Source of the DNA: Rubellicoccus peritrichatus
GTDB taxonomy: Bacteria; Verrucomicrobiota; Verrucomicrobiia; Opitutales; Cerasicoccaceae
Direction of reading: 5' to 3'
Assembly: GCF_033100135.1 (NCBI RefSeq)
Contig: NZ_CP136920.1
Span: 62,001-126,000, forward strand
DNA length: 64,000 bases
Below, in pieces: positions 47,591 through 55,923 of the stretch. Position numbers and translations under genes: made by a program. The notes beneath the pieces were generated by a model, which had not been told where the DNA came from, searched no databases, and saw nothing but the letters and a program-made list of their open reading frames with translations. Positions within the stretch are counted from its first letter, which is position 1. Every line of letters starts with the position of its first letter.

Positions 47591-47647
47591 ATCTACTCAT
47601 GTAAAGTCGACAGAATTCTCTTTGTGGATTTTTGTGGCTCAAAATCA

Positions 47648-47776
47648 TAGCAATGAACAGACGGGCTTATCGTGACGAATGGGTGAACCACAGAAGGCAC
47701 AAAAGACACAGAATTGTAAGAGACAACTGACTCTGATGAAGGATCAGCCACAAGAAGGCACTAAAAATCACAAAAA
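47648..47776. repeat. Intergenic direct repeat B
   Basis: Second copy of the repeat at 47463-47590, same orientation, 57 bases further on. The spacer contains TTTGTGGATTTTTGTGGCTC, an inverted relative of the GCCACAAAAAGGCAC segment inside the repeats. Confidence 0.8.
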
Positions 47777-47999
47777 GGCACTAATTCAAAAGATATAGAT
47801 CACTACGAAGAGCAGGAAGCCAACAACATTGATTCCAGTTTCGTAGTCTTTGTAGCAAAATCCATCATATTGATTTTGAATGTCCGTTGGCACTATGGCT
47901 GTTGATCTCGTAATTGGAAGATTGATATTCTGGCCTGTGAGTATGCCTTGGTCAATGTAAGGTCGGCTGCTTTAAAGGTTCCTTTGATTTGTTGGGCAC

Positions 48000-48030
48000 A
48001 AAAAAAACCACGGCTCGTGATGAGCCGTGG
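48000..48030 (-). terminator. Intrinsic terminator after the HU-like gene
   Basis: Stem CCACGGCTC (48008-48016) / GAGCCGTGG (48022-48030), 5-base loop, followed on the minus strand by eight T. It lies downstream of the 22-bp palindrome array, which is therefore probably in the transcribed 3' region. Confidence 0.88.
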
Positions 48031-48110
48031 CTTGGGTGTTTTTTGAGAAGGAGTGAGTCGATTCAGGCCGGATTAAGCCGAATGATTTTTCGGCTGGGCC
48101 TGTCTGGCAA

Positions 48111-48214
48111 TTGGGCGGTTCCCATTTTGGTCTTGGGCGGTTCCCAATAGTTCATTGGGCGGTTCCCAAGAGTTCGTTGGGCTGGGCCCAATTTCATATT
48201 TGGGTGACACCCAA
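48111..48214. repeat. Five-unit array of 15-bp palindromes with 22-bp period
   Basis: Units TTGGG-nnnnn-CCCAA start at 48111, 48133, 48155, 48177 and 48200. The central five bases are CGGTT three times, then CTGGG and TGACA; spacers of 7-8 bases differ. The first unit ends CCCAT. The arms are constant while the loops vary. Located between the HU-like gene and its terminator. Confidence 0.85.
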
Positions 48215-48244
48215 TTTCCATTGGCCTGCCTTTTCCGCTTTGCA

Positions 48245-48958
48245 TTATGCCGGAGTCCTCAATGTCACTTTAAGCTTTCCGCTGCGCAGTTCCTCGCCTC
48301 CGAATAGACGGGTGCGCAGCTCAACCTGGTATTGGGTGTCAGCGGTGAGCGTGTCCGGAACCAGAAAAACCGTGTCGGTTGCAGTGTTCTTCTGGATGTA
48401 AGCGACCTTGGTTTCGACATCGGTCAGCGCATCGATCAGGAAGAGGCCTTCATCGGCCTGAACTTGATCGAAGTCAAGCAACTTGCCCGTGATTTGACCA
48501 ATCATTCCAGGTGTCATCGTGGCATTGACAGAGCCAGAGGCGTTGTCGACATAACGTCTTAACTGCGGGCTTGCTTCCAGCACGGTATCCTTTTCAAGAA
48601 CGGCCGCAGTGCGCAGTTCGTCGATCAGGCCGCGGTCAGCGGTTGTGTTGAGGTTAAGCTCGTGCCTTGAGGCATCGTAACTGTCAACATCCCCGTCAAA
48701 GCGACCTTTGATACTTGGCCAGATATGGACGAGTCCGTTGATATTGATCCGCTGTCCATCGAGCAGCAAACTCTTTACAGCTCGAATGGCTTCGAGGAGG
48801 ACGGCGCGAACGTCGGCTTCCGTGATGGTGGAGCCTTGCTCCATCATGCGTTCGACGAGGCCGTCGAAGTCCTTACTCGCAATCGGTTTCGTGCGTGCGT
48901 AGAAATCTCCGGCATCTGCGGTGAGTTGATTTTCATAGAGGGCGTATTTAATAGCCAT
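48245..48958 (-). CDS. HU/IHF-like DNA-binding protein with C-terminal DUF4469-like domain
   Basis: 237 residues. MAIKYALYENQLTADAGDFYAR, then ITEADVRAVLLEAIRAVKSLLLDGQRININGLVHIWPSIKG, is the atypical HU-like domain (residues 1-125) seen in Bacteroidetes and Verrucomicrobia. The C-terminal 100 residues (GQITGKLLDFDQVQADEGLFLI, YQVELRTRLFGGEELRSGKL) fit the Ig-like DUF4469. Likely a nucleoid protein or a DNA-binding regulator. AAGGAAAC lies 12 bases before the start. A 60-codon frame starts in the stop codon (TAATG) but its sequence is unconvincing. Confidence 0.87.
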   Translation of the reverse strand: MAIKYALYENQLTADAGDFYARTKPIASKDFDGLVERMMEQGSTITEADVRAVLLEAIRAVKSLLLDGQRININGLVHIWPSIKGRFDGDVDSYDASRHELNLNTTADRGLIDELRTAAVLEKDTVLEASPQLRRYVDNASGSVNATMTPGMIGQITGKLLDFDQVQADEGLFLIDALTDVETKVAYIQKNTATDTVFLVPDTLTADTQYQVELRTRLFGGEELRSGKLKVTLRTPA

Positions 48959-49027
48959 GATGTTTTGTTTCCTTTCTGTTATTTAGTTTTAGTTAGTCCC
49001 GGGCGTTCATCGCCCGAGCGAACACCT

Positions 49028-49036
49028 ATTATAACA
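49028..49036 (-). promoter_or_regulatory. Extended -10 promoter of the HU-like gene
   Basis: TGTTATAAT on the minus strand, an extended -10 element, about 70 bases before the start codon at 48958. No good -35 is seen, which extended -10 promoters tolerate. Confidence 0.45.
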
Positions 49037-49181
49037 GACAGGGGAAGGCTTTACGCTTGATATATTGGCTGTCTTTGATCGCTTTGATCATTTGGATATA
49101 TTGGGTGCGTTTTTACGATTTATTTACAAATCGAGTGCCAGAATAAGGACGATCTTGATGATAAATCAGGCGGATTGATTC

Positions 49182-49335
49182 TCACGCCCGCTTCGCTCAA
49201 GACGCAAAGGCGCCAAGCTTTTAAACTGCCCTCCTTGCGCCCCCACTCCTTAATTGCGCTGACTTTCACCGATTGGATTTTGTCAATCAGATGAGCACTC
49301 CTATCAATCTGTGAAAATCTGTGTAATCTGCGGAT
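49182..49335. repeat. Dispersed quasi-periodic intergenic sequences
   Basis: Contains GCCCGCTTCGCTCAAGACGC and AAAGGCGCCAAGC (49187-49218), of which a close inverted copy is at 61470-61510, and AATCTGTGAAAATCTGTGTA plus ATCTGCGGATGA (49307-49337). The 48959-49477 interval otherwise holds only promoters. Confidence 0.6.
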
Positions 49336-49477
49336 GAACAAAAACCCGACATTTGATGATGAGGAAGATCACGATGAGGATGACGATTGAGGGAGGGAAT
49401 CAGCAGGAGCAAATCCGATCTAAATAGCATTGCGGGGAACGATGAGGGGCTTAGGCTGTCTGCATAAAAGGATCACT

Positions 49478-50590
49478 ATGAACTTTTTTCGTTTGCTAGC
49501 ACTTTCTCTATTCGCGTCCGGAATCAGCCTCGCTCATGGGCAAGGTGTCAAGACCGCGATCTTTGTTAATAATCTGGCGGGACAGGAGCTTGCGGCGAAA
49601 ACCGAGGCCTTTCAGGCCATGCTCGCCGGCAGACTGAACGGGCAAGGCTACTCAATCCTGAGCCAGCAGGAGATAGCGGATAGCCTGGAACAAGCCCCCG
49701 AAGACGAACGCAGCCCGGCCAACATGCTGGCCACTCAAACCAGCGCCCTGCGCCTGGCCCAGCTGTTGGGGGCTGATTACATTCTGGTCGCCAATCTGGT
49801 CTCACTCGGAGGTGAGAGAAGGCAATTTTCCGGCAATGGCATCCAAACGGACAACAACACGATCACCTTGCGGGTTGCCTACGGTTTACTCGAAAGCGCC
49901 CAGGGCGGCGGACTGGAGGGAGACTCGTTTGCCGTTTCCCAAACCATCCGCAATGATGGCAACTTAAAGGTCGAAGACTCAGACCTCATCAATGAGCTCC
50001 TTCAAGAGGCTGCCGTGCGAATAACACTCAACCTGACTCAGCCCGGTGTAGTTGAGAACCTCCCTCCGCCAGCCAGCAAGGCCGAGCCAGTAACTTTTAC
50101 CATTACAACTGTTCTGCAGGGAATTCGCCTGCCAAACGTCCTGGTCGGCCCGGACGGTCAAGTCCGCAAGACAGAACAGCAGTTCCCTGTAGAAGCCAAC
50201 GGGGTCGATGTTGAGCTGGACGGCGTCATCCAGGGCAGCGCACCGGGTGAGTTTGCGGCCATGCCCGGCATCCATCGCCTGCGCTTGATGCGGGACGGAT
50301 TCGTCACCTGGGACCGCAATGTTAATCTCTACGAAGGCTTTTCCCTGACTGCCGCCATGGACCTGACACCTGCCGGAGTCGCCCAATGGAAAGACCTGAC
50401 AGCCTTCCTTCAGGATTTACAGACCGAAGCCCAATTGACCGCCGCACGAGTCAAGGAAATCGAAGGCCGTGCCCAAATGCTTCGTCAGAGCGGTTTTCTG
50501 GTCAACACGACCGACGCTCCTGTTCTCAATATGTTTAACAGCCTCTGGGGACCACCTTTGTTAAATGGCGTTCCCTACGTTGAAGAATAA
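49478..50590 (+). CDS. Secreted LpoB/CsgG-like protein with PEGA-like domain
   Basis: 370 residues from ATG 49478 (AAAAGGAT 5 bases upstream) with a signal peptide ending LAHG. Residues 25-190 have the CsgG/LpoB-like layout (KTAIFVNNLAGQELAAKTEAF, AMLAGRLNGQGYSILSQQEI, LLGADYILVANLVSLGG, EAAVRITLNL). A PEGA-like module follows (VDVELDGVIQGSAPGEFAAM, GIHRLRLMRDGF). A late helical region ends the protein. First gene of a five-gene envelope operon; probably a periplasmic or outer-membrane scaffold. Confidence 0.78.
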   Translation: MNFFRLLALSLFASGISLAHGQGVKTAIFVNNLAGQELAAKTEAFQAMLAGRLNGQGYSILSQQEIADSLEQAPEDERSPANMLATQTSALRLAQLLGADYILVANLVSLGGERRQFSGNGIQTDNNTITLRVAYGLLESAQGGGLEGDSFAVSQTIRNDGNLKVEDSDLINELLQEAAVRITLNLTQPGVVENLPPPASKAEPVTFTITTVLQGIRLPNVLVGPDGQVRKTEQQFPVEANGVDVELDGVIQGSAPGEFAAMPGIHRLRLMRDGFVTWDRNVNLYEGFSLTAAMDLTPAGVAQWKDLTAFLQDLQTEAQLTAARVKEIEGRAQMLRQSGFLVNTTDAPVLNMFNSLWGPPLLNGVPYVEE

Positions 50591-50615
50591 GCACTTTCCC
50601 AAACCAGCAGCTTTT

Positions 50616-51494
50616 ATGAAACGAACCATACTCTTACCTGTCCTCTCCTGTCTTCTTATAGCCGGCGTTGCCCAGGCAGCGAAAAAAACCCTGGCTGTCT
50701 CTGCTGTTGTGGCACCGCCCGCCCTGCTGCAGGCAGTCAGCCAACAAGGCAGCAATCTGGCGCTCGGGCGGATCATGGACAGTCTGGATGTCCAGCTGCT
50801 GCAGGCCTTGAACGAGACGGCCAAATTTACGGTTGTCGAACGACAAAACCTGCAACCGATCATCGAAGAACAATCCTTTGGCGATAGCGGAAATGTCGAT
50901 ACGGACACAGCGGCAGGCCCTTTCCAACTAACAGGAGCCGACTATCTCCTCGTGGTTGGGATTGATGATTTTCAGGACTTCGTTGACCGGGCAACGTTTG
51001 ATGAGGTCAGTCGCGAAATTGAGCGACGTAATGTCCGCATCGCTGCCGTCGCCCGTATTTATGACACGACTTCCGGCGCTTTGAAGGATTCCGTCTCGGT
51101 CGAGCTTGATGAAATGGATACGCAGGAGTATTTCACATTCGGTCAACGAAGTGGCGATACGACAGAGGCCATCTACCGTACTATTGCCACGGTCATGGCA
51201 GACCAAATCGCCAACGGCCTGGCTGATTCACTTTATCCTCCACGTGTTCTGGCAAAAACCGGCAGACAAATCACCATCAACCGCGGTGAAGGCACCGGCA
51301 TTGAGCCCGGTCAAACCTGGATTGTCTTTGCCGTCGGCGAGGAACTCATCGATCCGGATACGGGTGAGAATCTTGGCCAGGAAGAGATCATGCTGGGGAG
51401 CGCTGAAATCGTGCGTGTCTCAGCACGAACCGCCCAGGCCATGCTTACCGATGACAATGGTGTGCAAAAGGGTCAGGTTATTCGGCCGCAATAA
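50616..51494 (+). CDS. CsgG/HfaB-like envelope protein
   Basis: 292 residues from ATG 50616, signal peptide LLPVLSCLLIAGVAQA. The CsgG-like core is visible: LDVQLLQALNETAKFTVVER, QNLQPIIEEQSFGDSG, LTGADYLLVVGIDDFQD and RIAAVARIYDTTSGAL. The last 70 residues (ITINRGEGTGIEPGQTWIVF, SAEIVRVSARTAQAML) form a small beta domain. No lipobox cysteine, unlike true CsgG. Gap of 25 bases to the previous gene and 22 to the next. Confidence 0.82.
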   Translation: MKRTILLPVLSCLLIAGVAQAAKKTLAVSAVVAPPALLQAVSQQGSNLALGRIMDSLDVQLLQALNETAKFTVVERQNLQPIIEEQSFGDSGNVDTDTAAGPFQLTGADYLLVVGIDDFQDFVDRATFDEVSREIERRNVRIAAVARIYDTTSGALKDSVSVELDEMDTQEYFTFGQRSGDTTEAIYRTIATVMADQIANGLADSLYPPRVLAKTGRQITINRGEGTGIEPGQTWIVFAVGEELIDPDTGENLGQEEIMLGSAEIVRVSARTAQAMLTDDNGVQKGQVIRPQ

Positions 51495-51516
51495 GCCATT
51501 TCGATAAAAGTCAGGT

Positions 51517-53001
51517 ATGAATTGTGACAAAGAGAGTCGCTCCAAACGGCTGTTCCTTTGTTTAATCATCGCCGCATTCGGCCTGTTATCGGCTTGTGCC
51601 AGCTATACGGATGAGACTCAGGCAATTCGATCCGCATGGGTTGCGGGAAATGATGTGCAGGCAGCCCGCCTGGCGAAAAGCGCATCCGAGGACAAGGAAA
51701 AGTCGGTCGATGCGATTGTCTTTCTGCTGGAAGAAGGTTCGGCCTGGCGTGCTGCGGAAGAATACAACGAAAGCGATTATGCCTTCCATCAAGCAAGTCA
51801 GAAGATTGCCGAATACGATGCGAAGGCAGAAATCCGACTTGCGGAATCTTTCACGGCGAACTTCACCAATCTGACCTACCTGCCCTATGTCGGCTACTCC
51901 TATGACAGAGTCATGCTGCACACCTACAAGGCGCTCAATGCGATGGCTGTCGATTCGATGGATAATGCCCGCGTCGAATTAAATCGTGCCCTCGAAGCGC
52001 AGCGTGATGCGGTCCGTGCCAATGCGGAACTGATTGAAGCCGCGCAGAAGGCATCGAAAGAATCAGCAGAGCAGGCAGCAAAACGCGAAAGCAATATCTA
52101 TAATGCCGAACGTGCCCAGAAAGACGCACGGTTCAACAACAACGTCAATGCAACCTACCGCTACCTCAACCAGTATCGTGTTTACTCTGACTACGTGAAC
52201 CCGTTCACCGTGTATCTCGATGGACTTTACTTCATGGCGCAAAGCACAGGTTTGTCCGACCTGGAGCGAGCCAGGAAATCCTTTGAGCGCGTCAAAGGCA
52301 TGGTGAACTATACCGAATTCGTCGAAGAAGATATTGCATTAGTCAATCGCGCCATCGGCGGTCAGACTCTCGAACCGACCACTTACGTCATTTTTGAAAC
52401 CGGCATGGCGCCGAGCCGTGAAGAAACCCGGATCGATATCCCGCTCTTCATTGTGTCACGGGAAGTCCCCTATTTTGGCGTCGCTTTTCCAAAGCTCAAG
52501 TTCAACGGCTCTTACATTCCGCGGCTGACCGTACGCGGCGGTAGTGAAATCCGCGAGACCAAGCTGGTTTGCAGTATGGACAGTGTCGTCGCCCAGGAGT
52601 TTGAAAACGAACTCCCGGCAATCATTACGCGAACCCTCATCTCCGCCGGAACCAAAGCTGCCGCCCAATACGGCATCTACGAAGCAACAAAAGATTCCGG
52701 CACATTGGGAACTTTAGCCATTATTGCAGGGACTATTTACCAAGCGGCCATGAACCAGGCCGATTTGCGCACATGGATTACTTTGCCCAAGCAGTTTCAG
52801 GTGGCCCGCTTGCCCACTCCCGAGGACAGGCGCCTGCAGATAACTCCGCAAGGCAGCCCAGGCACAATCGATCTCGACTTGCAACCCGGCATCATCAATG
52901 TGGTTTACATCAAGAGCAACAGTGCGCTTGATCCGCCAGATGCCTCACAATTTGTTCTAAAACACGAAAACAATAATAACCCAAGCCAACTCATCCAGTA
53001 A
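51517..53001 (+). CDS. COG3014-type lipoprotein
   Basis: 494 residues with lipobox LLSAC (Cys27). The N-terminal half is helical and TPR-like (LEEGSAWRAAEEYNESDYAF, DRVMLHTYKALNAMAVDSMD, ARVELNRALEAQRDAV). The C-terminal half is beta-rich (YVIFETGMAPSREETRIDIP, TWITLPKQFQVARLP). Order and size match COG3014 proteins, which occur next to YcfL and LpoB. Outer-membrane lipoprotein, function unsettled. Confidence 0.85.
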   Translation: MNCDKESRSKRLFLCLIIAAFGLLSACASYTDETQAIRSAWVAGNDVQAARLAKSASEDKEKSVDAIVFLLEEGSAWRAAEEYNESDYAFHQASQKIAEYDAKAEIRLAESFTANFTNLTYLPYVGYSYDRVMLHTYKALNAMAVDSMDNARVELNRALEAQRDAVRANAELIEAAQKASKESAEQAAKRESNIYNAERAQKDARFNNNVNATYRYLNQYRVYSDYVNPFTVYLDGLYFMAQSTGLSDLERARKSFERVKGMVNYTEFVEEDIALVNRAIGGQTLEPTTYVIFETGMAPSREETRIDIPLFIVSREVPYFGVAFPKLKFNGSYIPRLTVRGGSEIRETKLVCSMDSVVAQEFENELPAIITRTLISAGTKAAAQYGIYEATKDSGTLGTLAIIAGTIYQAAMNQADLRTWITLPKQFQVARLPTPEDRRLQITPQGSPGTIDLDLQPGIINVVYIKSNSALDPPDASQFVLKHENNNNPSQLIQ

Positions 53002-53010
53002 GACTACGAT

Positions 53011-53475
53011 ATGAAAAACCTATTCCTTCTAGCGTCTGCAGCCTGTCTATTCCTCACTGCGTGTAATTCCGTCAACACTGTCGAACGCGCAGAGCCGCAG
53101 TCTAATCCGAACCTGATCGCGATCAAGAAAGTCATTACCGATCCGGCATTGCAGAGCAAGGTCAGCGTCGTCGATGTAAACGAAGGCACTGTTTCCGACG
53201 ACCTCTTGAAGATCCAGGTCAAACTCGAAAACCTCACCTACGACCTTCAGCAGTTCAACTATCAGTTCATCTGGATCGACAAGGACGGATTTGCCGTGAC
53301 TTCACCAACTCCGATCTGGAAAGCCGGTCAAATCCAGGGGCGTGAAACAATTTTCATCAATGGCATCGCCCCCAACCCTCGAGTGGTGGATTTCCAAATG
53401 AAAGTTCTCGCCCGTCAGTCTTACAGCAGCGGCTTGCGTGATGTCCCAAGAGCGGGCCCGGCAGGCAAACACTAA
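53011..53475 (+). CDS. YcfL-family lipoprotein (DUF1425)
   Basis: 154 residues with lipobox LTAC (Cys18). The core VKLENLTYDLQQFNYQFIWI followed by DKDGFAV and ETIFINGIAPNPRVVDFQMK is typical of YcfL/DUF1425. In Escherichia coli ycfL stands next to lpoB as well, so the pairing is conserved across phyla. Confidence 0.87.
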   Translation: MKNLFLLASAACLFLTACNSVNTVERAEPQSNPNLIAIKKVITDPALQSKVSVVDVNEGTVSDDLLKIQVKLENLTYDLQQFNYQFIWIDKDGFAVTSPTPIWKAGQIQGRETIFINGIAPNPRVVDFQMKVLARQSYSSGLRDVPRAGPAGKH

Positions 53476-53524
53476 ATCCCAAATAATTTCACACTATATT
53501 TAAACCAACTCCTGAAAAACCTGT

Positions 53525-54142
53525 ATGAACAAGCTCCATAAATTTACCTTGATCGGCCTTGCCCCAGTGGCACTCATCCTTAGCGGCTGCGCAAGCGGTG
53601 GTGGTTCACGAAATGCATCCTACATCGACTCGGCCGGGCCTAACACCATCGTCAGCCTTGATCAAATCAACATCCAGGACTGGTCAAACGCGGCCGACCA
53701 GATGGTCCAGAGCATGCTTGATTCCGGTGTCCTGCAACGGGCTCCCGAACAACCAGCTATTCTGGTCATCAGCCGGATCACCAATAACACCACGCAGCAG
53801 GTCGATATTGACGAATTAACCAAAAAGATCCGTGTTGCGCTCAACCGCAGCGGCAAAGTGGTAACAACCACAACCTTCGGACCAGCAGGTCAAGTCGAGG
53901 ACCCGATTGCGCGCCAGACTGGTGAACTTGAACGTTTCCAGAGCGGTGACACTGCGACAATGCCGCTTCCCTACTTCAGCCTATCCGGCAAGCTGCTGGA
54001 AAATCGTGCACAAGCCGGGCGCACCAAGCAAGTCACCTACACCTTCCAACTTTCTTTGACCGAGATCAAAAACGGCCTCGCTGTCTGGGAAGACGAAGTG
54101 CAGATCACAAAGCAAGGCGAACGCGCAGCTGTCGGCTGGTAA
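53525..54142 (+). CDS. lpoB: Penicillin-binding protein activator LpoB-like lipoprotein
   Basis: 205 residues, lipobox LSGC (Cys23). The LpoB pattern is visible: DQINIQDWSNAADQMVQSML, PAILVISRITNNTTQQVDID, IRVALNRSGKVV, YFSLSGKLLENRAQ, TYTFQLSLTEIKNGLAVWED and final RAAVGW. In Gammaproteobacteria LpoB activates PBP1b from the outer membrane; whether it does so here is untested. Last gene of the operon, closed by a bidirectional terminator. Confidence 0.88.
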   Translation: MNKLHKFTLIGLAPVALILSGCASGGGSRNASYIDSAGPNTIVSLDQINIQDWSNAADQMVQSMLDSGVLQRAPEQPAILVISRITNNTTQQVDIDELTKKIRVALNRSGKVVTTTTFGPAGQVEDPIARQTGELERFQSGDTATMPLPYFSLSGKLLENRAQAGRTKQVTYTFQLSLTEIKNGLAVWEDEVQITKQGERAAVGW

Positions 54143-54167
54143 AATCAAAAAAAGAGATTTTCTACAC

Positions 54168-54201
54168 AAAAAAAGCCGCAGTTTCCACTGCGGCTTTTTT
54201 A
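54168..54201. terminator. Bidirectional terminator between lpoB and rplI
   Basis: Stem GCCGCAGT (54175-54182) / ACTGCGGC (54187-54194), loop TTCC, A tract on the left and T tract on the right, so it works for both convergent transcripts. Confidence 0.92.
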
Positions 54202-54222
54202 TTAAAATATAGAAACTAAATC

Positions 54223-54738
54223 TTATGATTTCGCTTCTTCTTCAGCTGGTGCTGCTTCGCCCTCTTCGGCTGGAAGATCGATTGGGTTTTCGGAAACCAC
54301 TTCCCACTCAAGCTCGAAAGTAATTTCGCTGTGGAGCTTCACCTTGGTGGTGTGCTTCCCAAGACTCTTAACTGGTGTGTAAAGGTTGATCTGCTTCTTA
54401 TCGAGCTCAACACCATCTTCCTTAAGACGAGCGATCAAATCATTTGAAGTAACGGAACCGAACATACGACCGCCTTCACCAGTTTTGACCGGAATTGCGA
54501 TGTGCAGGGTTTCGAGACGTGCCAGGACGCCTTGAGCATGTTCCAGCTCTTTGGCCTGACGGGCTGCCTTGCGTGCCTGCAACGCCTCAACATACTTTTT
54601 GTTGGCGCGGTTAACCGGCAAGGCAAGCTTGCGAGGAAGAAGGAAGTTACGAGCGTAACCAGCGCGAACGGATACCTGGTCGCCTTCGCCACCAAGATTG
54701 TCTACCGGCTGAGTCAAAAGAACGTTTGTCGTGGCCAT
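54223..54738 (-). CDS. rplI: Ribosomal protein bL9
   Basis: 171 residues. VLLTQPVDNLGGEGDQVSVR, then AGYARNFLLPRKLA, is the L9 signature; a long connecting helix and a C-terminal domain (GEGGRMFGSVTSNDLIARL) follow. It has an acidic, Ala-Glu-rich tail of about 20 residues beyond the usual end. It follows rplS by 32 bases, an unusual neighbour since rplI normally sits with rpsF, ssb and rpsR. Confidence 0.97.
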   Translation of the reverse strand: MATTNVLLTQPVDNLGGEGDQVSVRAGYARNFLLPRKLALPVNRANKKYVEALQARKAARQAKELEHAQGVLARLETLHIAIPVKTGEGGRMFGSVTSNDLIARLKEDGVELDKKQINLYTPVKSLGKHTTKVKLHSEITFELEWEVVSENPIDLPAEEGEAAPAEEEAKS

Positions 54739-54770
54739 GTTTTAAATAATTTGGATTTGCTCGGAGGCGT

Positions 54771-55139
54771 TTACTTATTCGCTGCTTCAAAAAGGCGCTT
54801 TTCCTTAACCTTGGTAGCGCGCTTGCCGATGCGATCGCGGAGATAATACATGCGGGCACGCATGGTAACAGATTCACGATCAACCTCGACCTTCTCGATG
54901 TTGGGTGAGTGAACAGGAAATACCCTTTCAACGCCTTCACCATAAGAAATACGGCGAACTGTGAATGTTTCCTGGATGCCGGAACCTTTACGGCAAATGA
55001 CGATACCAGCAAATACCTGGATACGCTCTTTATCACCTTCGCGAACGCGTGTGTGCACCTTCACGCCGTCACCGACCTTGAATTTTTCGCGGTCGGAAAC
55101 GAGTTGATCTTTGGTGAGGTCTTCGAGAACTGCTTGCAT
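54771..55139 (-). CDS. rplS: Ribosomal protein bL19
   Basis: 122 residues. FKVGDGVKVHTRVREGDKER, QVFAGIVICRKG, ETFTVRRISYGEGVERVFP and LRDRIGKRATKVKEKR are conserved L19 blocks. Follows trmD by 33 bases as in the standard operon. Confidence 0.97.
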   Translation of the reverse strand: MQAVLEDLTKDQLVSDREKFKVGDGVKVHTRVREGDKERIQVFAGIVICRKGSGIQETFTVRRISYGEGVERVFPVHSPNIEKVEVDRESVTMRARMYYLRDRIGKRATKVKEKRLFEAANK

Positions 55140-55172
55140 TGGAAATGAATGTATTTGCTAGAGACTATCCGC

Positions 55173-55862
55173 TTATTCTGGTTGTTTGTCTAATAAGTCG
55201 GGTCGTCTTTCGCGAGTTTTGTTAATCTGCTCTTCCTTTCTCCAGCGCTCAACAGCTTTGTGATCTCCGGAAAGCAGTATTTCTGGGACTGCTACTCCGC
55301 GGAACTCAGCCGGGCGCGTGAATTGAGGAAAGCCGAGCAAAGAATCGTGAAAGGAGTCCTGCGTCAAGGATTTTTCTTCACCTAAAACGCCAGGAATATA
55401 ACGACAGACACAATCAACCAAAACCAGGGCCGGTAAAGTGCCATTTGTCAGAACGTAATCTCCGATCGAAATCTCGCGATCAACCAGCATGTCACGCACT
55501 CTCTGGTCGATTCCATCATAATGCCCACTGATGAGGATAAGGTGCTTATGCTCCGCCAAATCGCGCACTAAAGGTGTCCCAAGCTGCTCACCATCAGGAC
55601 AAAGAAAGATAACCGTGGAATCCTCGGTTTTAAGCGATTCAATGGCATCAAAGAGCGGTTCGGGTTTGAGGAGCATTCCGGCCCCTCCTCCAAACGGTCT
55701 GTCGTCGACCGTATTATGCTTATCCTTGGACCAATCGCGCAAATTATGGATCTGAATCTCGACAGCGCCTGAACGTTGTGCACGCCCGATCATGCTTTCT
55801 GCCAGAACAGCATCAGCCATGGCTGGAAAAAGTGTGATTATGTCGATGCGCTTGAGAGACAT
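55173..55862 (-). CDS. trmD: tRNA (guanine-37-N1)-methyltransferase TrmD
   Basis: 229 residues. IDIITLFPAM, DRPFGGGAGMLLKPEPLFDA, LISGHYDGIDQRV, YVLTNGTLPALVLVD, IPGVLGEEKS, LLGFPQFTRPAEFRG and LLSGDHKAVERWR show the trefoil-knot SAM site and substrate loop. The start codon lies eight bases after the T tract of a terminator, and no Shine-Dalgarno sequence is visible. rimM is not present between rpsP and trmD. Confidence 0.96.
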   Translation of the reverse strand: MSLKRIDIITLFPAMADAVLAESMIGRAQRSGAVEIQIHNLRDWSKDKHNTVDDRPFGGGAGMLLKPEPLFDAIESLKTEDSTVIFLCPDGEQLGTPLVRDLAEHKHLILISGHYDGIDQRVRDMLVDREISIGDYVLTNGTLPALVLVDCVCRYIPGVLGEEKSLTQDSFHDSLLGFPQFTRPAEFRGVAVPEILLSGDHKAVERWRKEEQINKTRERRPDLLDKQPE

Positions 55863-55869
55863 TGCTATG

Positions 55870-55894
55870 AAAAAGGCTCCCGACGAAGGGAGCC
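55870..55894 (-). terminator. Hairpin terminator/attenuator between rpsP and trmD
   Basis: Stem GGCTCCC / GGGAGCC with a 6-base loop and five T in the minus direction, immediately before trmD. It may limit read-through from rpsP. Confidence 0.75.
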
Positions 55895-55923
55895 CTAAAT
55901 AAAATTATGCTAAACTGACGCGA

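Noticed and set aside
48111-48214. CRISPR-like array
   Set aside because: Repeats of 15 bp with spacers of 7-8 bp are far too short, and no cas gene is near.
48063-48245. 60-codon reading frame starting in the stop codon of the HU-like gene
   Set aside because: Its sequence is set by the palindrome array in shifting frames, Pro- and Lys-rich with no recognisable pattern; kept only as part of the array finding.
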